From: Rhodovarius crocodyli
GTDB taxonomy: Bacteria; Pseudomonadota; Alphaproteobacteria; Acetobacterales; Acetobacteraceae
Direction: 5' to 3'
Assembly (NCBI RefSeq): GCF_004005855.1
Contig: NZ_SACL01000002.1
Coordinates: 310,001 to 374,000 of the forward strand
Length of the DNA stretch: 64,000 bases
Under the pieces are notes generated by a model. It did not search any database. It had not been told where the DNA came from and saw only the letters and a program-made list of their open reading frames with translations. The position numbers and the translations under genes were made by a program. Positions 9,816-17,955 of the stretch are shown here, piece after piece (the first letter of the stretch is position 1; the number at the start of each line of letters is the position of its first letter).

Positions 9816-12274
9816 AGAAGGCCACTCCACGGCTTGGCCTCGACCGGCGCTTCGGGTTGGCTGGTGACGGCGCTCTGCCCCACGGCCTGGCGGAGCGCGT
9901 ACTTGTCGCCGCTCCACTTCCCCTCGGCCGCGCTATGGATCAGGACGAAGCCGGCCGCCCGGGTGCCGATCAGCGCCCGCACCCTAGCTTGGAGATACTG
10001 CCGGCCGCGGCTTGCCGGGTCCGCGACATCGCGCACAGCCTCCGCCAGGTCCTTCACGCCGATCGCGCTGGAGCCGTGCGCCTCCCACCAGGCGTTGAAG
10101 ATCTCCGCCACGTTTTGCCTGCGAGGGTCACGAGCCTTAGCATCCGCCACGCGCGCAACCGGGTCCTGGCAGCCAAGGGCCAGCAGCGGGTCGCGGCACC
10201 AGCGCCCCCAATCGTTGAAGGATCCCAGAGCCCGGCCGGCTGGCAACTGACCATCCATCTGCCGGCCCCAGCGCCAGATCGTCAGGACATCCGTCAGCAA
10301 TGCCTTTCGCTCGACCAGCGTGTCGCGCAGCAGGTCGCCGCGGAAGTCACGGGCCTCGGGGTCCTCCATGTTGGCGTCCAACTCCACCGTCAGGAAGCGA
10401 CGCGCCATATCCTCCGACAGCAACAAGCCATTGCCAGTCGCCGCGACGAAGGCGGTCGGGTTGAGCTGGATTGTCGTGCTGCGCCCTAGGGGGCGCACAG
10501 CCGCCGGCCGTTCGGTGATGGCCGAGGCCAGCACGTCCGACTTGAGGGCCATGCCGTTCACGTTGTCGAGGAACAGCGTGGGGCCCGCCTCCATCAACGC
10601 GGCGGTGATGCGCTTGTCCAGTTCCTCCGGCGACGCGCCCGCCGTCATCGCCACCGGCCGGGCACCGAAGGCCACTGCGCAGATGGCGCGAACCAGCAGC
10701 CCTTTGCCGGTGCCGGCGCCGGAATACTCAGGCGCTCGCACCAGCAGGCCCGGCGCCAGCCACAGACAGGGTCGGCAAACCGCGGTCACTAACGCACAGA
10801 GAAACGCGCTCTCGTCGGCGCCAGGCGGCTTGCTGGTGTCCACCACCGTCACCACTGTCTCCGGCTCCTGGACGCGCTCGCTGTCTGCGAAGGCGAAGGT
10901 GCGGAACCAGCGGCGCAGCCGGTGCAAGGCGGCGGAGGCGTCGTCGCGGCTGGGCCGTTCCGGCACGTCCACGCTGGGAATGCGCTCGCACCACAGATGG
11001 GTTTCGGGATCGTAGCCCTCGACGGCGCGCAGTGAGCCGTCCGCATGCAACAGCGGCGCCGAGGTGATGCCGTCCAGCGGGCGAAGGCCCCAGCGGTCGC
11101 GGTCATCGAGGTAGAGTTTGGCGACGCGCTCGGAGAGGGTCACGTCGCGGCGCTCCGTGCTGCCGTCCTTGAGCCGCACCCATTGCCAGGGGCGGGCGAT
11201 GCGATGGGCCTCCGTCACCACGCCGCTGTGTGTCAGCAGCTCGACCACGAAAGCATCGCGGGTGCGATCCCGCGCGACACGAGCCGGGCCGCCACGGTCG
11301 AACAGATGCGGCTGAGCTGCCAGCAGACCCGCCAACTCGCCCGCGGTGTCCGGGAGATCGGCGGCATCGACGAACAGGTCGGCACGCCCGCGGGGATCGA
11401 CAGGCGGTTCGTCGTTCGGCCGTACTGCTCGTTCGGCTTCGCGCTTCTCGCGCAATGCCTCGGCCCGCAGCGCGTCAAACTCAGCGACCGGGACACGATG
11501 CTTGCGCGCTATCTCGAGGCGGGCGGCAAGCCAGTCCTCCCGTGGCATATCGGCAGCGCGCGCGACATCGGCACGGAGCGCGTCACCGGGGCTCTCGCAC
11601 CGCGCCACCTCGGCCACCGCAGAAGCGAGCATGCCGATCACCATCTCGGCCGTCGTTCCCTCTGGGAGCGGGTCCGCAACATCCCACCTGGGTGGCCAGG
11701 CTTCGGGAACTGCGACAACACCAACACGGGCGGCACCGACAGCGGTGACTGCCTTCACCACCTCGGCCGCGGCCTTCCTGCCCGAAGGGTCGTTGTCCGG
11801 CCACACGGCCACGACACGGCCGCGCAGCGGGGACCAGTCGGCCTTGCCCACCGCGTTCGATCCGCCCTGCCAGCAGACGGCCACGAAGTCGGGGAACAGC
11901 GTGCCCGCGGCGTCTGCCGCCTTCTCGCCTTCGACCACCACCACCGGGGCGTGAGGCCGGGCGGCGAGGCGATCCAGCCCATAGAGGGGGCGGGGATCGG
12001 CGGGTGCCTTCCAGCGCCAGCCCTCGGAGCCGCAGGTCAGCGGCAGCACCTCTTTGCCGCCGTCCGCCAAGTCAAAACGGCAAACCGCAAACAGCAGGGC
12101 GCCATCATGATCGCGATAGCGCCAGGTCGCGGCGGGGGTGCCGTGCCGGCGGTGCCGAATGTTGTCGGGCGGCGGCTGCGCCGCAGGGCCGGCAGGCTCG
12201 GCGGGCAATTCCGGGGCATATACGACCGGACCTGCGTCGAGAGGGGCGAAGGGATCGTGAAGGCCATCAGCCAT
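9812..12274 (-). CDS. Toprim-domain primase/helicase of the island
   Basis: 820 residues from MADGLHDPFAPL at 12274. The N-terminal third has a Toprim-like fold: VVVVEGEKAADAAG, CWQGGSNAV, and RVVAVWPDNDPSGRKAA with the acidic D-N-D. The C-terminal half is a P-loop NTPase: GAGTGKGLLVRAI as Walker A, GPTLFLDNVNG as Walker B, then a sensor-like AATGNGLLLSEDMARRFL. This matches phage and plasmid primase-helicases that replicate the element. It overlaps the start of 9246-9815 by four bases and follows 12267-12740, which seems to supply a missing zinc/primase domain. The ATG at 12274 was chosen because upstream residues look like read-through of the previous gene. Confidence 0.85.
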   Translation of the reverse strand: MADGLHDPFAPLDAGPVVYAPELPAEPAGPAAQPPPDNIRHRRHGTPAATWRYRDHDGALLFAVCRFDLADGGKEVLPLTCGSEGWRWKAPADPRPLYGLDRLAARPHAPVVVVEGEKAADAAGTLFPDFVAVCWQGGSNAVGKADWSPLRGRVVAVWPDNDPSGRKAAAEVVKAVTAVGAARVGVVAVPEAWPPRWDVADPLPEGTTAEMVIGMLASAVAEVARCESPGDALRADVARAADMPREDWLAARLEIARKHRVPVAEFDALRAEALREKREAERAVRPNDEPPVDPRGRADLFVDAADLPDTAGELAGLLAAQPHLFDRGGPARVARDRTRDAFVVELLTHSGVVTEAHRIARPWQWVRLKDGSTERRDVTLSERVAKLYLDDRDRWGLRPLDGITSAPLLHADGSLRAVEGYDPETHLWCERIPSVDVPERPSRDDASAALHRLRRWFRTFAFADSERVQEPETVVTVVDTSKPPGADESAFLCALVTAVCRPCLWLAPGLLVRAPEYSGAGTGKGLLVRAICAVAFGARPVAMTAGASPEELDKRITAALMEAGPTLFLDNVNGMALKSDVLASAITERPAAVRPLGRSTTIQLNPTAFVAATGNGLLLSEDMARRFLTVELDANMEDPEARDFRGDLLRDTLVERKALLTDVLTIWRWGRQMDGQLPAGRALGSFNDWGRWCRDPLLALGCQDPVARVADAKARDPRRQNVAEIFNAWWEAHGSSAIGVKDLAEAVRDVADPASRGRQYLQARVRALIGTRAAGFVLIHSAAEGKWSGDKYALRQAVGQSAVTSQPEAPVEAKPWSGLL

Positions 12275-12740
12275 GTGCCGCATCCTCCATGCCCAGCATG
12301 CGGGCGAGGCGACGGGCCGCCTCATCCTGCGAGATACCGGCCACCGCCGCGGCCAGGCTGATCGGGTCGCCGCCCTTGTCGCCGGTCGCGAAGTCGCACC
12401 AAGCGCCGGCACGCTCACCGCGAAGGCGAACACGGAGGCTGTCCCCCGTGTCGCCGCGGAGGCTGCCAACGTGCCATTCGTTCCCGATGGGGCAGCCACC
12501 GGGAAGCAGTCGCGCCAGCACGTCCGGGAGGCGTGCCACGGCCGCGCGGTTGATCAGGCTGAAGTTCGGCCGGGCAGGGGCGTTGGCGATCCGGTCAATG
12601 GCCTCCACCTGACGCGGCGACAGCGGCCGGCGCTGGGCTTGGCGCTGGACGTCTTGCAGGAAGGCCCGCAGGCTGTGCGACAGGTCGGGCCGCGCCAACG
12701 CGGCGGCCAGGGCCTGGGAGTGCGTATTGTTCGGGTCCAT
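12267..12740 (-). CDS. Primase N-terminal (CHC2-like) domain protein
   Basis: 157 residues from MDPNNTHSQAL. The C-terminal half reads CPIGNEWHVGSLRG, GERAGAWCDFATGDKGGDPISLAAAVAG and then ARRLARMLGM. The GxWxDFATGxxGD pattern is the usual N-terminal CHC2-like segment of phage primases, normally fused to a Toprim domain. Here that domain is on the next gene, 8 bp overlapping, so the primase appears split in two. Few Cys remain, so zinc binding is doubtful. An N-terminal helical region contains PLSPRQVEAIDRI. Confidence 0.72.
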   Translation of the reverse strand: MDPNNTHSQALAAALARPDLSHSLRAFLQDVQRQAQRRPLSPRQVEAIDRIANAPARPNFSLINRAAVARLPDVLARLLPGGCPIGNEWHVGSLRGDTGDSLRVRLRGERAGAWCDFATGDKGGDPISLAAAVAGISQDEAARRLARMLGMEDAAHG

Positions 12741-13039
12741 CAATCCAGCCCCATCACGTCGATGCGGGCGCGCGCATTTAGCGCGTCCACGGGGTTCTGA
12801 TAGGCGATGCCGATAGCCCCGCCTTCGGCCAGCGTGGCTTTGGCGATGCTGAGGCCCTTGGCGTCCAGCCACTTCAACGGGCGGTGGACCACCAGCAGCG
12901 CCGAGACGCCGCCGCCCATGAAGAGGGCAGGCAGGTCCGTTTTGTCGGGATCGTAGGAGGCCATGACCACATGGCTGTGCGTCGTCGGCAGATCAGGGAG
13001 GCTGACCAGGCTCCGCACGCGGGTGTGCAATTCGCTCAC
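12740..13039 (-). CDS. Hypothetical protein, 99 aa
   Basis: Unrecognised. Begins MSELHTRVRSLVSLPDL and has a beta-rich middle (ALFMGGGVSALLVVHRPLKWL). Its stop shares a base with the next ATG (TGATG) and its own start overlaps the upstream stop. Operon position just upstream of the primase genes suggests an accessory replication or regulatory role (inference). Confidence 0.65.
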   Translation of the reverse strand: MSELHTRVRSLVSLPDLPTTHSHVVMASYDPDKTDLPALFMGGGVSALLVVHRPLKWLDAKGLSIAKATLAEGGAIGIAYQNPVDALNARARIDVMGLD

Positions 13040-13296
13040 AGCGGCACCCCCACCCGGTGGGCCACGCGGTCCACGGCTTCACGCGCAAGGCCGAGGGCCA
13101 CAGCGCGGCGAATGTCGATGTCCTGCACCTCGCCCATGAGATGCTGGCCGGCCCCCATCGCGGCGGCGTCACGCACGGCCTGGGGAGGCTCGTTGCGCAG
13201 GAGAGCCGCGGTGGCGGCCACCTCGGCGCCATACAGCGCATCCGCGAGCAGCGTGTTGATTTCCTGCGGCGGGTCGTTGAGTTCGGTCTCGTCCAT
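13036..13296 (-). CDS. Hypothetical protein, 86 aa
   Basis: Unrecognised acidic, helical protein: MDETELNDPPQEINTLL followed by an Ala-rich helical region and REAVDRVAHRVGVPL. ATGA overlap with the downstream gene and adjacent to the upstream one. Part of the tightly coupled early-type operon. Confidence 0.65.
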   Translation of the reverse strand: MDETELNDPPQEINTLLADALYGAEVAATAALLRNEPPQAVRDAAAMGAGQHLMGEVQDIDIRRAVALGLAREAVDRVAHRVGVPL

Positions 13297-13547
13297 CAGA
13301 TGATGCCTTCCGCGCGGTAGGCCGCCGACATCGCCTTGTTGACGATGCGGCCGGCCACCAGCCCGATTTCGCGGGCGTCGTTGATGATGAAGCGCAACTC
13401 CGGGATGGCGGCCATCAAGCCACGTTCCAGAGAGAGCCCGTAAGATTCGCGGCCAGCCACAGAGGCGCGGACGGCGGCCTCGGCGGCTTGCGCAGCCCTG
13501 GCCTGTGCCTCGCGCAACTGCTTCGGCGTGATGTCGGGCGACGGCAT
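13296..13547 (-). CDS. Hypothetical protein, 83 aa
   Basis: Unrecognised; starts MPSPDITPKQLREAQA at 13547, then a long Ala/Glu/Arg helix, ending ELRFIINDAREIGLVAGRIV and a short basic tail. The start overlaps the upstream stop at 13547, which decides it over the longer in-frame ATG at 13601. Confidence 0.65.
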   Translation of the reverse strand: MPSPDITPKQLREAQARAAQAAEAAVRASVAGRESYGLSLERGLMAAIPELRFIINDAREIGLVAGRIVNKAMSAAYRAEGII

Positions 13548-13831
13548 CAGAAGGGGATGTCCATGGGGTCGTCGCTGCGCTCGCCCCACTGGGCTACCCA
13601 AGCAGCGCGGCTGGCCAGCGCATGCGCGATGGCGTCGAGTATCCCGGCATCGGCGGTTAGGCGCTCCAAGATTGCGCGCGCCTCCGCCGTTGCTTTCAGT
13701 TCCTCGTCCTCTTGGTCATCCGCAGAAAGGTCGGCCTTCTCGGCCGCCATCATGCGTTCCAGCGCCTTGTCGTAGGCGAGGGCCAGCATCGCACCGGCAT
13801 CGTTCACACGGAGGGGCGTCACGTTGCTCAT
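13547..13831 (-). CDS. Hypothetical helical protein, 94 aa
   Basis: Unrecognised; MSNVTPLRVNDAGAML, then an acidic helix rich in Glu/Ala (ALERMMAAEKADLSADDQED) and an Ala-rich second half. ATGA overlap with the upstream gene. No motif that assigns a function. Confidence 0.65.
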   Translation of the reverse strand: MSNVTPLRVNDAGAMLALAYDKALERMMAAEKADLSADDQEDEELKATAEARAILERLTADAGILDAIAHALASRAAWVAQWGERSDDPMDIPF

Positions 13832-14067
13832 GCCACACCGTCCCGGCGGGCGAGCGCAGCCATCGTAGTGCCGACGAGCGCCAGCCAGGGGCGGCGCATA
13901 TGCCCGGTGGCGGCGGCCATCACAGGCTCGCCGTCCGGGGTGGTGACGCCATGCAGATAGACCAGCCGGCGGGGCTCATCAGCCGCGCAGATGGGGGAGC
14001 GCATGGTGCTCTGGGTGATCTTCTGGGGGCCAGACGGAATCCGGGCGTCGAGCGTTTTTGCGGTCAT
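13828..14067 (-). CDS. Hypothetical protein, 79 aa
   Basis: Unrecognised; MTAKTLDARIPSGPQK, then two Cys-poor beta-like segments (RRLVYLHGVTTPDGEPV) and a basic tail. A 137-bp gap upstream (14068-14204) holds a GC-rich imperfect hairpin followed by a T-run on the plus strand near 14169-14201, but no gene. Confidence 0.6.
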   Translation of the reverse strand: MTAKTLDARIPSGPQKITQSTMRSPICAADEPRRLVYLHGVTTPDGEPVMAAATGHMRRPWLALVGTTMAALARRDGVA

Positions 14068-14204
14068 TGGGGTTCTCCAAAATGCGGGAACCCGGCGGTT
14101 TGAGGCTTGAGCCTTAAGGCCTCAGGCGCTACATCAGGGATGTCGATTGCCCAGATGTTTTGCTAGAAGCCTTCCGTCCCGCCGGGCGGAGGGTTTCTTT
14201 TTGC

Positions 14205-14450
14205 TTACGGGTTTATGTTCTTGCCGTTTCGGATCGCGGGGGCAGCGTCGAGCTTCTGCTGAGCGAGCGCGAAGAGCTCTTTCGTCTCCACCACCGCCTT
14301 GCCGTTCACGCGCCGCCAGGTCAGGGGCCAAGCCTCGAGCGTACGTTTGCTGATGGGGAACATGTACTGCGTCAGCAGTGCCGCCCCCGCACGGCGGTCA
14401 ACGCGGGGCGGGATCTTAGTGAAGTCGAGCAACGGAAACTCGGGGATCAT
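14205..14450 (-). CDS. AlpA/excisionase-like small DNA-binding protein
   Basis: 81 residues from MIPEFPLLDFTKIPPRV. The centre RRAGAALLTQYMFPISKRTLEAWPLTWRRVNGKAVVE has the layout of small MerR/AlpA-type winged-helix DNA-binding proteins: helix, 'RTLEAWP', then wing ending 'NGKAVVE'. Such proteins serve as phage transcription factors or excisionases. Located where a phage early regulator would sit, upstream of the primase operon. Confidence 0.65.
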   Translation of the reverse strand: MIPEFPLLDFTKIPPRVDRRAGAALLTQYMFPISKRTLEAWPLTWRRVNGKAVVETKELFALAQQKLDAAPAIRNGKNINP

Positions 14451-14569
14451 TGGTAGCTCCTCGTCACGTTGCGGGACGTTGCTTCCCGCAGGGCTCCGTG
14501 GTGCCAGAAGAAACATGAGTCCACGAGCAATGCCGGTTCACCAAAACCCCAACCTGTTCAGTAAAACCC

Positions 14570-14953
14570 CTACTCGCCGTCCTTGCGTTGCGCTGTGTCG
14601 AACGCCGCAGCGATGTCGGCTCGAAGATCGCGTCTATGCGCCTTAGAGGCTTCAGGGTCGGCGGCGTCCTGAGCAGCAATAAGAAGGATTTCCCGCTCGC
14701 GCTGCTCTCGATACCGAATGTATCGAGGATCCTTCCTGGCTTGGCTGATCGCAGCCTTTGATTTCTGTGCGAGAGTCTTGGCCATGACGTGCTTACCCGT
14801 CGTGTTACTGAGCGCTTCCTGCTCAGCCAAAGGGAACCACCACGCAGGCATTCCAAGAGACAACCTGTTCTCGCGGACGCTCCCGCCGATTGCTGGTGCG
14901 TCGGGATCAACACGGGGTCGTCCATTTTTCTTCCCTGTGGGCCGATAGGGCAT
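14570..14953 (-). CDS. Basic hypothetical protein, 127 aa
   Basis: Unrecognised. The N-terminus is basic with an AT-hook-like GKKNGRPRVDPDAP. A charged helical C-terminal half contains KDPRYIRYREQREREILL. GC content is a little lower than neighbours. No overlap with adjacent genes, so coupling is weaker here than in the rest of the operon. Confidence 0.55.
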   Translation of the reverse strand: MPYRPTGKKNGRPRVDPDAPAIGGSVRENRLSLGMPAWWFPLAEQEALSNTTGKHVMAKTLAQKSKAAISQARKDPRYIRYREQREREILLIAAQDAADPEASKAHRRDLRADIAAAFDTAQRKDGE

Positions 14954-15050
14954 AGTCGCCTCCGCTGGGCGTCCGCATGTGTGGTTGGGGAAGGCTGCGC
15001 GGTGCGGAAGTCCGCGCGGGCTGGCCGGCCCTGCCTCCCCCAGCTCTCGG

Positions 15051-15500
15051 CTAGGCGTCGTGCTTCGGCGCCAGCGATGGGAAAAAGGAATGGATCGGCG
15101 GCTGGTCCGTGACTTGCAGGGTCAGGTTCAAGACTGCTCGCAGCAGAACCGCCACAAGCGCGTGTTCGGTCGTGTGCCCCGCTTGCAGGTCAAGCATTTC
15201 AGGCCGCCCCACCAGCACCGCATTCGCAAGCTGGAACAGCCCCAACAGCGACCACACGGGCCGATTAGCCAGCTCGCCAGCCACCTCCCGCTGTTCGGCC
15301 AGGACAGGCCCCAGCGCCGCCACCATGGCGTCGAAGTCCAGCTCGCTTTCCTCGATTTCGATTTGTCGAACGGCCAGCTCCCCGAAGCGTGCGGCGGTGC
15401 GGATCACCTCCGCATCCACGTCCATCGCGCCAGCACGATCGGCAAGGGTCTGCATCCATTGCGCCGTCTCGCGGCGAAGGGACACCATATCATCGGCCAT
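15051..15500 (-). CDS. Hypothetical helical protein, 149 aa
   Basis: Unrecognised. MADDMVSLRRETAQWMQ begins a mostly helical acidic protein with EIEESELDFDAMVAALG in the middle. The C-terminal part includes LLGLFQLANAVLVGRP. No signal peptide or clear membrane segment. Codon use matches the operon. Confidence 0.6.
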   Translation of the reverse strand: MADDMVSLRRETAQWMQTLADRAGAMDVDAEVIRTAARFGELAVRQIEIEESELDFDAMVAALGPVLAEQREVAGELANRPVWSLLGLFQLANAVLVGRPEMLDLQAGHTTEHALVAVLLRAVLNLTLQVTDQPPIHSFFPSLAPKHDA

Positions 15501-15548
15501 TGGTGCGGCCCTCCATCTGCGCGGAAGGGGGCGACGCGGCGCTTGTTC

Positions 15549-16028
15549 TCACGCCTCGATTATCCACCATTTCGGCCCCGGGCTGCAACGATCTGTTCCC
15601 ACCCTGTTCTGCCCCAGCGCGGCGGCCAGCTCGCGCAGCAGCATGCCCACCAGGCGCTCATCCTCGCAGCGCTCGGAACCTGCCGCGTCGTCCAGCAGGA
15701 CTGGGCGCCAGGCGATCACGGCGGCTACGCGCGCCCACATGCCGGCGGCGGTGGCGGCCGGTGGCAGCGCCATCAGGGCGGCGCTCACCTCGGACAGCTC
15801 GGCCGACACCTCGTCGCCTACCCGCTCCATGTCATCGTCTGACAGGCCCTCAAGGTGCAGGTTCCAGAGGCGAGTGTTGAGGCGCTGAAACTCGTCGCAC
15901 AGCGCCAACAGGGCCGCGTCAGGGCCGCCGGAGGCTTTCGGGGCGGCATGGGTAGCCGCCAGCGCCACAGAGGCGCCAGCGGCCACAGGAAGGGCCAGGA
16001 CGGCCCTACGGTCCATGGAGGGGGTCAT
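15549..16028 (-). CDS. Hypothetical protein with Tat-like leader, 159 aa
   Basis: The start at 16028 gives MTPSMDRRAVLALPVAAGASVALAATHA (two short segments): a twin-arginine followed by a hydrophobic stretch and an Ala-rich cleavage region. The mature part is helical and acidic (LDEF-like CDEFQRLNTRLWNLHLEG). Function unknown. A secreted protein inside a phage-like early operon is unusual. Its start overlaps the stop of 16025-16390 (ATGA). Confidence 0.6.
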   Translation of the reverse strand: MTPSMDRRAVLALPVAAGASVALAATHAAPKASGGPDAALLALCDEFQRLNTRLWNLHLEGLSDDDMERVGDEVSAELSEVSAALMALPPAATAAGMWARVAAVIAWRPVLLDDAAGSERCEDERLVGMLLRELAAALGQNRVGTDRCSPGPKWWIIEA

Positions 16029-16390
16029 GCGGCCTCCACCGGCTGCGGGCTCATCGTGCCCAGCAGCGGGCACAGCTCGGGCGCCAGCCGGGCGAAGTCC
16101 CGGGCGAGGCTCTGCATCAGGCGTTCGGATGAACGGCCCATGGCCTCGATGTGGGGCAGCAGCGTGGCCGCCTTCGCCAGCAGGTCATCCCGCGTGATGG
16201 CGGGCGTCGCGGCCAGCTCATCAAGCGCCAGATGGGCGGCGTCGAGCGCGGCCAGGGCGGCGGGCGTCTCGCCTCTCTCATCCTCGAAGGGATGCACCGC
16301 CAGGACCGCAGCCTCAGCCGCCGCGCTGGCATGCGCGCGTTCCAGCACCAGGACGGTATAGCCGGGTGCGATGTTGGGCCGGGGGCTCAT
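16025..16390 (-). CDS. Hypothetical protein, 121 aa
   Basis: Unrecognised, Ala/Leu/Asp-rich and helical, with a MSPRPNIAPGYTVLVLERA start and DEL/DDLLAK heptad-like spacing. Overlaps genes on both sides by four bases. No motif. Confidence 0.6.
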   Translation of the reverse strand: MSPRPNIAPGYTVLVLERAHASAAAEAAVLAVHPFEDERGETPAALAALDAAHLALDELAATPAITRDDLLAKAATLLPHIEAMGRSSERLMQSLARDFARLAPELCPLLGTMSPQPVEAA

Positions 16391-16860
16391 GCTTCATCCC
16401 CCAGGGCGAGGAACGGGTTCATGCGTTCCGGCATCAGGAAGCCAGCTACGGCAGGCGCCAGCACCTTGCCCGTGGATTGCTCCAGCGCATGGCGGGCGCT
16501 CCACAGGGCGCGGGCAATAGCTTGGACGTGCTGCTCGTCCTCAGGCGAGACGTAGATCTTAACCAGTTGCAGGCGGCTGAATGCCACACTGATGGCGAAG
16601 GCGGCGCCTTCTAGCGTCTCGGCCGGCCCCCAGGTCAGTTGATCTTCCAGGGCCAGGGCGCGGGATTGGATCGTGTCGTGCTTCGCGGTGGCGGCCACCT
16701 TGTCGGCGTGGCTCGCCCCACCGTGATGAGCGGAAAGCGCCGACAGCTCGGCGGCATGCTTCTTGGGCAGCAGGCGGGCCAGCTTGGCGCCCACCTCGGC
16801 CAAAGGGCAGGCGCGCCCCATATCCGGGTTCGCCAGCCGGCGGTGCAATTCGGGGCTCAT
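16387..16860 (-). CDS. Hypothetical protein, 157 aa
   Basis: Unrecognised. Begins MSPELHRRLANPDMG, with KLARLLPKKHAAELSALSAHHGGASHADKV and a C-terminal helical region containing SPEDEQHVQAIARAL. Overlaps both neighbours by ATGA. Most likely an early phage-type accessory protein by position. Confidence 0.6.
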   Translation of the reverse strand: MSPELHRRLANPDMGRACPLAEVGAKLARLLPKKHAAELSALSAHHGGASHADKVAATAKHDTIQSRALALEDQLTWGPAETLEGAAFAISVAFSRLQLVKIYVSPEDEQHVQAIARALWSARHALEQSTGKVLAPAVAGFLMPERMNPFLALGDEA

Positions 16861-17342
16861 GCCGCACCGCCTTTCACGCGGAGCACAGGCCCCTCATTCG
16901 TCGTGGGCCTACCCAACAAGGCATCCTCGGCCGTCTCGCCCGCGTGGGCGATCTCCACGACCAGGCGGCGCGTAATCCAGTCCTGGGCGTGCTCAACGCG
17001 GCCCATTTCAAGGCGGTCCTCGCCTGCGTGTTCGGTTTGGTAGTCAGCGAGGATGCGCAGCGCGCGAATGCCGCCCTCGCAATCCATGATCCGGGTCGAG
17101 ACGTTACTCAGCCCTTTCCGCATGGCTTCATGCTCGGCGGCCATACGGCGGCCGAAAGCCTCGAAGTCACGGTAGACATTCACAGCTTCATCGCGCTGCG
17201 CCTGCATCGCGTCGCGCTCGGCCTGCATGGCATTGAAGGCGGCCAGGGTGGGGCGCGTGCGCTTGCGGGCAGCGCCGGGCGCGCATGATTCATCTTGGGG
17301 ATTGCCCGGGCGCACCTCGGGCGTATAGGCGTGTTCAGCCAT
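16857..17342 (-). CDS. Coiled-coil hypothetical protein, first gene of the minus operon
   Basis: 161 residues. After a disordered head (MAEHAYTPEVRPGNPQDES) comes a coiled-coil-like stretch with AFNAMQAERDAMQAQRDEAV, then RIMDCEGGIRALRILADYQ. First gene of the long overlapping minus operon (17342 down to 8275); its promoter must lie in the 127-bp divergent gap shared with the XRE gene. Confidence 0.6.
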   Translation of the reverse strand: MAEHAYTPEVRPGNPQDESCAPGAARKRTRPTLAAFNAMQAERDAMQAQRDEAVNVYRDFEAFGRRMAAEHEAMRKGLSNVSTRIMDCEGGIRALRILADYQTEHAGEDRLEMGRVEHAQDWITRRLVVEIAHAGETAEDALLGRPTTNEGPVLRVKGGAA

Positions 17343-17438
17343 GACGTGCTGTTCCTTCAGCTCGTTGCGGTCAGGCCGGGTAGAGGGCTCCTAACCCCTC
17401 TGCTCGGCTGCAATTTCTTGCGCCGATATCGCAACAGG

Positions 17439-17469
17439 GTTACGATCCAACGTCAAGTGGAATCGTAAC
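17439..17469. promoter_or_regulatory. Inverted-repeat operator between the divergent operon and xre
   Basis: Perfect 8-bp arms GTTACGAT (17439-17446) and ATCGTAAC (17462-17469) with a 15-bp spacer. The right arm ends directly at the xre GTG start. The arrangement fits autoregulation by the XRE protein and control of the divergent minus operon (inference). Confidence 0.6.
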
Positions 17470-17715
17470 GTGGTTCAGAAACTTCTAGCTGTGCAATGCA
17501 AGATGGCCCGCGCTGCCACCGGCCTTGGTGTCCGTGAATTAGCCCGTTTGGCGGAAGTTTCGACGGATACGATTGCCCGCCTTGAACGCGGAGAGCTACT
17601 CAAGCCCGCAACCCTCGACGCCATCCGCACGGCCTTCGAAGAAGCTGGCGTGATTTTCGTGGATGAGAACGGGGAAGGGCCTGGGGTCAGGCTGAAGAAG
17701 GGCGGCAGTGCTTAG
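17470..17715 (+). CDS. XRE-family transcriptional regulator
   Basis: 81 residues with a GTG start (VQKLLAVQCKMARAATGL). The HTH core is LGVRELARLAEVSTDTIARLERGE, followed by the typical tail LDAIRTAFEEAGVIF and GPGVRLKKG found in short chromosomal and phage XRE repressors. The QCKMARA lead-in matches the family, so I prefer the GTG to the internal ATG at 17503. It is divergent from the primase operon and 240 bp upstream of hxsA; it may control either or both. Confidence 0.85.
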   Translation: MVQKLLAVQCKMARAATGLGVRELARLAEVSTDTIARLERGELLKPATLDAIRTAFEEAGVIFVDENGEGPGVRLKKGGSA

Positions 17716-17903
17716 CTGCTCGTCAGCATCAACAGCACGACTGCAAGGGTTGCAGCGCAGGGTTTCACAGGCTCGGATTTTCTCTCCACCAAGAGAATCT
17801 GATCGAGAGAATGCGGCTTAAGGCCATCCCTCTCAAATGATCCTCGAACATCCAATGAATGTCAGGATTCTGGTTCTAATTGGCTTAATTGAGACGTTTT
17901 GCC

Positions 17904-17933
17904 TTGACGAATATTGCTGGTAGCAGGCGTTAT
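17904..17933 (+). promoter_or_regulatory. Possible sigma-70-like promoter for hxsA
   Basis: TTGACG (17904-17909), 18-bp spacer, then CGTTAT (17928-17933), 22 bp before the hxsA ATG. The -35 is near consensus and the -10 is weak. The surrounding 17716-17955 gap is AT-rich compared with the chromosome and contains no other gene I can support. A clear Shine-Dalgarno GGAGG lies just before the ATG. Confidence 0.4.
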
Positions 17934-17955
17934 CTCCGCTTATCGGAGGCCCATC

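Noticed and set aside
12273-12800. Plus-strand frames opposite the primase genes
   Set aside because: Shadow frames; the minus strand has overlapping, motif-bearing genes.
14169-14201. GC-rich hairpin with T-run as a terminator
   Set aside because: It points along the plus strand, where no upstream gene exists, and the stem is imperfect.
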